A DNA stretch of 11,425 bases from positions 64,222 through 75,646 of the forward strand of contig NZWF02000007.1 of the NCBI GenBank assembly GCA_002701605.2. Direction: 5' to 3'. This document shows positions 5,991-11,425 of this stretch, piece after piece (position 1 is the first letter of the stretch; each line of letters starts with the position of its first letter). This stretch comes from a bacterium. GTDB taxonomy: Bacteria > Desulfobacterota_D > UBA1144. Under the pieces are notes generated by a model. The model ran no database searches. It was given only the letters and a program-made list of their open reading frames with translations, and was not told the origin of the DNA. Both the position numbers and the translations under genes were made by a program.

Positions 5991-6461
5991 TTAAAAAATC
6001 TTATTAAGAACAAAATCTTTAGTTCCAGAAGGTGTTTTAACTGAAAACTCATCACCGACAACCTTGCCTATCAAACTTCTTCCTATTGGTGATTCAATAG
6101 ATATCGAACCTTTGTCAGGATCAGATTCTTCAGGACCCAATAATTGAAAACTTTGAATATCTCCTGTGTCGAGATCCTCAATCTCGAAAGACAATCCAAA
6201 AATAAGCTTTGATTTATCTTTTATAAGACTTGGATCAATTACAACACATGAGGACAACTTGCTCTCAAGCTCATTAATCCTTTTGTCTACATAAGCTTGC
6301 CTTTCTTTTGCTGTTTCATATTCAGCATTCTCAGATAAATCTCCAAGAGACCTTGCAAATTCTATCATTTTGATGACACGAGGTCTTTCCTCGTTTTTTA
6401 GTTTTTTAAGTTCTTCTTGTAATAACTTAAAACCGTTCGTTGATATTGGTAATTTGTCCAT
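5991..6461 (-). CDS. greA: Transcription elongation factor GreA
   Basis: GreA binds the RNA polymerase secondary channel and stimulates cleavage of backtracked RNA. The 156 residues start with the coiled-coil hairpin (about 8-75), whose tip carries G-D-L-S-E-N-A-E-Y with the acidic Asp and Glu that place the catalytic metal, followed by A-K-E-R-Q-A-Y-V-D. The C-terminal FKBP-like domain has S-I-E-S-P-I-G-R-S-L-I-G-K and G-D-E-F-S-V-K-T-P-S-G, matching GreA rather than GreB. Length equals the family norm. It starts 14 bases after carB; the carB-greA order is common in gamma- and deltaproteobacteria, which is one hint about the host. An AAGGG overlapping the carB stop may serve as a distant ribosome site. 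Confidence 0.96.
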   Translation of the reverse strand: MDKLPISTNGFKLLQEELKKLKNEERPRVIKMIEFARSLGDLSENAEYETAKERQAYVDKRINELESKLSSCVVIDPSLIKDKSKLIFGLSFEIEDLDTGDIQSFQLLGPEESDPDKGSISIESPIGRSLIGKVVGDEFSVKTPSGTKDFVLNKIF

Positions 6462-6475
6462 GTGTAATTATACCC

Positions 6476-9400
6476 TTAAAAATAATCTTGAAGCGGCTTA
6501 ACTTTTATTGAGCCATTTTTTATATAATCAATTGCATTGACACCAGCTATGGCACCTGCAATTGTTGTAAAGTAAGGTATTTGCTTAATTAATGAAGTTC
6601 TTCTAATCGAAAAAGATTCAATAATTTCGCGATTACTAAAAGTTGTATTGATAACTAAATCTATTTTATCATCCTTTATTAAATCAATAATGTTTGGATT
6701 ACCATCTTTCACTTTTTTAACCAATTTTGATTCAATTGAATTATCCTTTAAAAACTTATTTGTTCCAACAGTTGCAACTAAATCAAACCCTAAACTAATG
6801 AGCTTGTTTGCTACAGATAAAATTTTAGCTTTATCGCTATCCCTGATGCTTATAAAAGCTGTTCCTGAGGAAGGTAATCTGTTCCCTGCAGCTATCTGAG
6901 CTTTGGCAAATGCTGCATATAAGTCTTTATCTATTCCCATAACCTCACCAGTTGATTTCATTTCTGGACCCAATATGGTATCAACATTAGGAAATTTAAT
7001 AAATGGAAATACTGATTCTTTTACACAAAAATGATCTATTTCAAAACTTTCAGGCAAGCCTAATTCCTCTAAAGATTTCCCAGCCATAATTCTTGAAGCC
7101 ATTTTTGCCAAAGGGACCCCAACAGCTTTTGAGATAAATGGAACTGTTCTACTTGCACGAGGGTTCACTTCAATTATAAAAACTTTTTCATCTTTGATTG
7201 CATACTGGATATTTAAAAAACCTTTCACTTTAAGTTTTAATCCAATATTTTTGGTTTTTTCTTTTATCTCATTTATTACTTTTTCTGATAAAGAGTAAGG
7301 GGGCAATACCATGGTGCTATCCCCTGAATGAATACCTGCTTCTTCGATATGTTCTAAAATTCCACAAATACAAATATTCAATCCATCTGAAATCGCATCA
7401 ACATCAACTTCTTTTGCATCATTCAAAAACCTATCCATCAAAACAGGTCTTTCGTTAGAGGCTTTGACAGCTTCTGTAAGATATTTTTCTAATTCAGATT
7501 CTGAATATACAATCTCCATAGCTCTTCCACCCAAAACATAAGAAGGCCTTACAATTATGGGAAATCCCAAATCTTTTGATTTTAAAAGAGCTTCACCTGA
7601 TGATTTTGCGATTGCGGATTCTGGTTGAAGGACATTTAATTCTCTCATCAGTGAATTAAACCTTTCACGATCTTCTGCTAAATCGATACTATCTGGAGAG
7701 GTTCCTATTATCTTCCCGCCAGAGGCTTCAATATCTAATGCGAGCTTTAAAGGAGTTTGACCGCCAAAATGTACTATTATTCCATCAGGCTTTTCTTTAT
7801 TAATTATCGAAACAGTATCCTCTATCGTTAGAGGCTCAAAATATAACTTATCAGAAGTATCATAATCAGTACTTACTGTTTCAGGGTTGCAATTAACCAT
7901 AATAGTTTGATAACCATCTTCTTTTAAGGCAAAAGATGCATGAACACAACAGTAGTCAAACTCAATACCTTGACCAATTCTATTAGGTCCTCCGCCCAAA
8001 ATTAAAATCTTTTTTCTTTTATCAGAAGGTGATTCATCTTCATCTTGATAAGTTGAATAAAGGTAAGGAGTGTAAGCTTCAAATTCAGCAGCACAAGTAT
8101 CAACCATCTTATAAACCGGAATAATATTATTTTTAATCCTTTCGTTTCGAATTTTCTCCTCTGAATGGTTTGTAATTAATGATAAAAACTTGTCAGAAAT
8201 TCCATTTTCTTTTGCAAATCTCAAATTAGAAACTTCTAAACCATTATCTTTTATTTCTTCTTCGATTTGAATTATTTCTTGAATGTTATTTAAAAACCAC
8301 TTGTCGATTTTAGTAATTGAAAAAATTTCGTCTATTGACATTCCAACTCTAAAAGCTGAGCCTAAATACCACAGCTTGTTTGGATTATTTGAATTCAAAA
8401 TTCTTTTTATTTCCTCTTTATCATCGATAAAAGTATCAAACCCGGAAGTATCAGTTTCCATAGATCTTATTGCCTTTCCAAGGGCTTCTCTAAAATTACT
8501 ACCAATGGACATTGCTTCTCCAACAGATTTCATCTGTGTCCCTAATTCTGGATTTGTTTGTGGAAACTTTTCAAAAGTAAACCTTGGTATTTTGACGACA
8601 ACATAATCTAATGTTGGTTCAAAAGAAGCAGGAGTATCTCTTGTAATATCATTGGGGAGTTCATCTAGGGTAAAACCAATTGCTAACTTCGCTGCTATTT
8701 TTGCAATAGGATATCCTGTTGCTTTAGATGCAAGTGCTGAACTTCTAGAAACTCTTGGATTCATCTCAATTACAACAACATCGCCATTATCAGGATTTAC
8801 ACCAAATTGAATATTAGAGCCACCAGTATCAACTCCTATTTCCCTTATTATTGCAATAGAGTAATCTCTTAATTCTTGGTACTGCTTGTCAGTTAGTGTT
8901 TGAGAGGGAGCAACGGTTATGCTGTCACCAGTATGCACTCCCATTGGATCAAAATTCTCAATAGAGCAAATTATGACTACATTGTCATTCTTATCTCTAA
9001 CTACTTCTAATTCATATTCTTTCCAACCAACAATTGATTCATCTATTTGAACTTCGGATATTGGGCTTGAATCTAGTGCGGATTTAAGCAAAGGTTCAAA
9101 ATCTTCTTTGGAATATGCAATACTCCCACCAGTTCCACCAAGGGTAAATGATGGTCTAAGGATTGCTGGAAAACCTATTTGTTCTATATCCTTTAATCCT
9201 TTATTTATTTCATTAACTATAATACTTTTTGGTACCCTAAGGCCTATTGACTCAATTGCTTCTTTAAATTTTTCTCTTTTCTCTGCTTTATCAATTGCTT
9301 CAATTGAAGCACCAATAAGCTCAACATTATATTTTTTTAAAATACCAGCCTTGTCTAAGTCCATGGCTAAATTTAATGCTGTTTGACCACCAATGGTTGG

Positions 9401-9661
9401 TAACAATGCATCTGGTTTCTCTTTTTTGATTATTTTCTCTACAATATCTACTGTCAAAGGTTCGATATAAGTCCTATTAGAGAAGTCTGGATCTGTCATG
9501 ATAGTTGCAGGATTACTGTTTATAAGTATTACCTTATAACCTTCTTCCATAAGAGCTTTACAGGCTTGAGTCCCTGAATAATCAAACTCACATGCTTGTC
9601 CTATAACTATTGGGCCAGAACCTATTACTAGAATAGAATTAATATCTTCTCTCTTTGGCAT
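6476..9661 (-). CDS. carB: Carbamoyl phosphate synthase, large subunit
   Basis: Makes carbamoyl phosphate from bicarbonate, two ATP and ammonia channelled from glutamine by CarA; it feeds pyrimidine and arginine synthesis. The 1061 residues compare with 1073 in E. coli. The two homologous halves are clear: [14 protein letters not shown] near residue 9 and [14 protein letters not shown] near 550, each opening a pre-ATP-grasp and ATP-grasp unit, with [12 protein letters not shown] and [12 protein letters not shown] metal-binding stretches. From about 930 the MGS-like allosteric domain follows ([19 protein letters not shown]). The full synthase is intact, with no frameshift. The upstream neighbour is thiC, 15 bases away, not carA, so the glutaminase subunit must lie elsewhere. 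Confidence 0.97.
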   Translation of the reverse strand: MPKREDINSILVIGSGPIVIGQACEFDYSGTQACKALMEEGYKVILINSNPATIMTDPDFSNRTYIEPLTVDIVEKIIKKEKPDALLPTIGGQTALNLAMDLDKAGILKKYNVELIGASIEAIDKAEKREKFKEAIESIGLRVPKSIIVNEINKGLKDIEQIGFPAILRPSFTLGGTGGSIAYSKEDFEPLLKSALDSSPISEVQIDESIVGWKEYELEVVRDKNDNVVIICSIENFDPMGVHTGDSITVAPSQTLTDKQYQELRDYSIAIIREIGVDTGGSNIQFGVNPDNGDVVVIEMNPRVSRSSALASKATGYPIAKIAAKLAIGFTLDELPNDITRDTPASFEPTLDYVVVKIPRFTFEKFPQTNPELGTQMKSVGEAMSIGSNFREALGKAIRSMETDTSGFDTFIDDKEEIKRILNSNNPNKLWYLGSAFRVGMSIDEIFSITKIDKWFLNNIQEIIQIEEEIKDNGLEVSNLRFAKENGISDKFLSLITNHSEEKIRNERIKNNIIPVYKMVDTCAAEFEAYTPYLYSTYQDEDESPSDKRKKILILGGGPNRIGQGIEFDYCCVHASFALKEDGYQTIMVNCNPETVSTDYDTSDKLYFEPLTIEDTVSIINKEKPDGIIVHFGGQTPLKLALDIEASGGKIIGTSPDSIDLAEDRERFNSLMRELNVLQPESAIAKSSGEALLKSKDLGFPIIVRPSYVLGGRAMEIVYSESELEKYLTEAVKASNERPVLMDRFLNDAKEVDVDAISDGLNICICGILEHIEEAGIHSGDSTMVLPPYSLSEKVINEIKEKTKNIGLKLKVKGFLNIQYAIKDEKVFIIEVNPRASRTVPFISKAVGVPLAKMASRIMAGKSLEELGLPESFEIDHFCVKESVFPFIKFPNVDTILGPEMKSTGEVMGIDKDLYAAFAKAQIAAGNRLPSSGTAFISIRDSDKAKILSVANKLISLGFDLVATVGTNKFLKDNSIESKLVKKVKDGNPNIIDLIKDDKIDLVINTTFSNREIIESFSIRRTSLIKQIPYFTTIAGAIAGVNAIDYIKNGSIKVKPLQDYF

Positions 9662-9676
9662 TTTTAAATCTCTATC

Positions 9677-11425
<1,749 letters not shown>

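Noticed and set aside
6465..6473. Perfect TATAAT just before greA as a promoter
   Set aside because: No -35-like sequence lies 16-18 bases upstream, and it would start transcription almost at the ATG. It is probably chance in AT-rich DNA between carB and greA.
8283..9386. Plus-strand open frames opposite carB
   Set aside because: They are antisense shadows of a strongly conserved gene, with low-complexity Ser/Ile/Phe-rich translations and no recognisable motif or ribosome site.

Overview
The window is a single unbroken run of twelve genes, all on the minus strand, so transcription runs from the right edge (about 11410) to the left edge (1). The DNA is clearly AT-rich, about a third G+C by eye, and gaps between genes are very short. 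No RNA genes, insertion sequences, CRISPR arrays or phage genes were seen. This looks like a compact, AT-rich, free-living bacterial genome. Alternative complex III genes, a carB-greA pair and B12-dependent QueG would fit an aquatic Gram-negative lineage of proteobacterial or delta-like type, but that placement is inference and weak.

Right to left: thiC (thiamine pyrimidine synthesis), carB (carbamoyl phosphate synthase large subunit) and greA (transcript cleavage factor) are separated by about 15 bases each. Next is a tightly packed block, greA-lspA-ribE-aroK-queG, in which each gene abuts or overlaps the next: transcription, lipoprotein maturation, riboflavin synthase, shikimate kinase and a tRNA queuosine reductase. 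A 50-base gap with a strong ribosome binding site and a possible promoter leads into a second packed block, tpx - sufT-like DUF59 gene - bcp - bioD: two thiol peroxidases around an iron-sulfur assembly factor, then dethiobiotin synthetase. Finally a 74-base gap carries the best promoter in the window and leads into actA and the first 149 codons of actB, the start of an alternative complex III operon (quinol:electron acceptor oxidoreductase) that continues past the left edge.

Most genes are housekeeping, with a theme of cofactor supply (thiamine, riboflavin, biotin, queuosine, Fe-S). The points that stand out are: a perfect 16-base palindrome at the predicted start site of the actA promoter; a canonical EF-hand-type calcium loop in an extended C-terminal tail of BioD; TTG start codons for actA and ribE, both with strong ribosome binding sites at identical spacing; and carB without carA beside it. 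I found no clearly undescribed multi-gene system.
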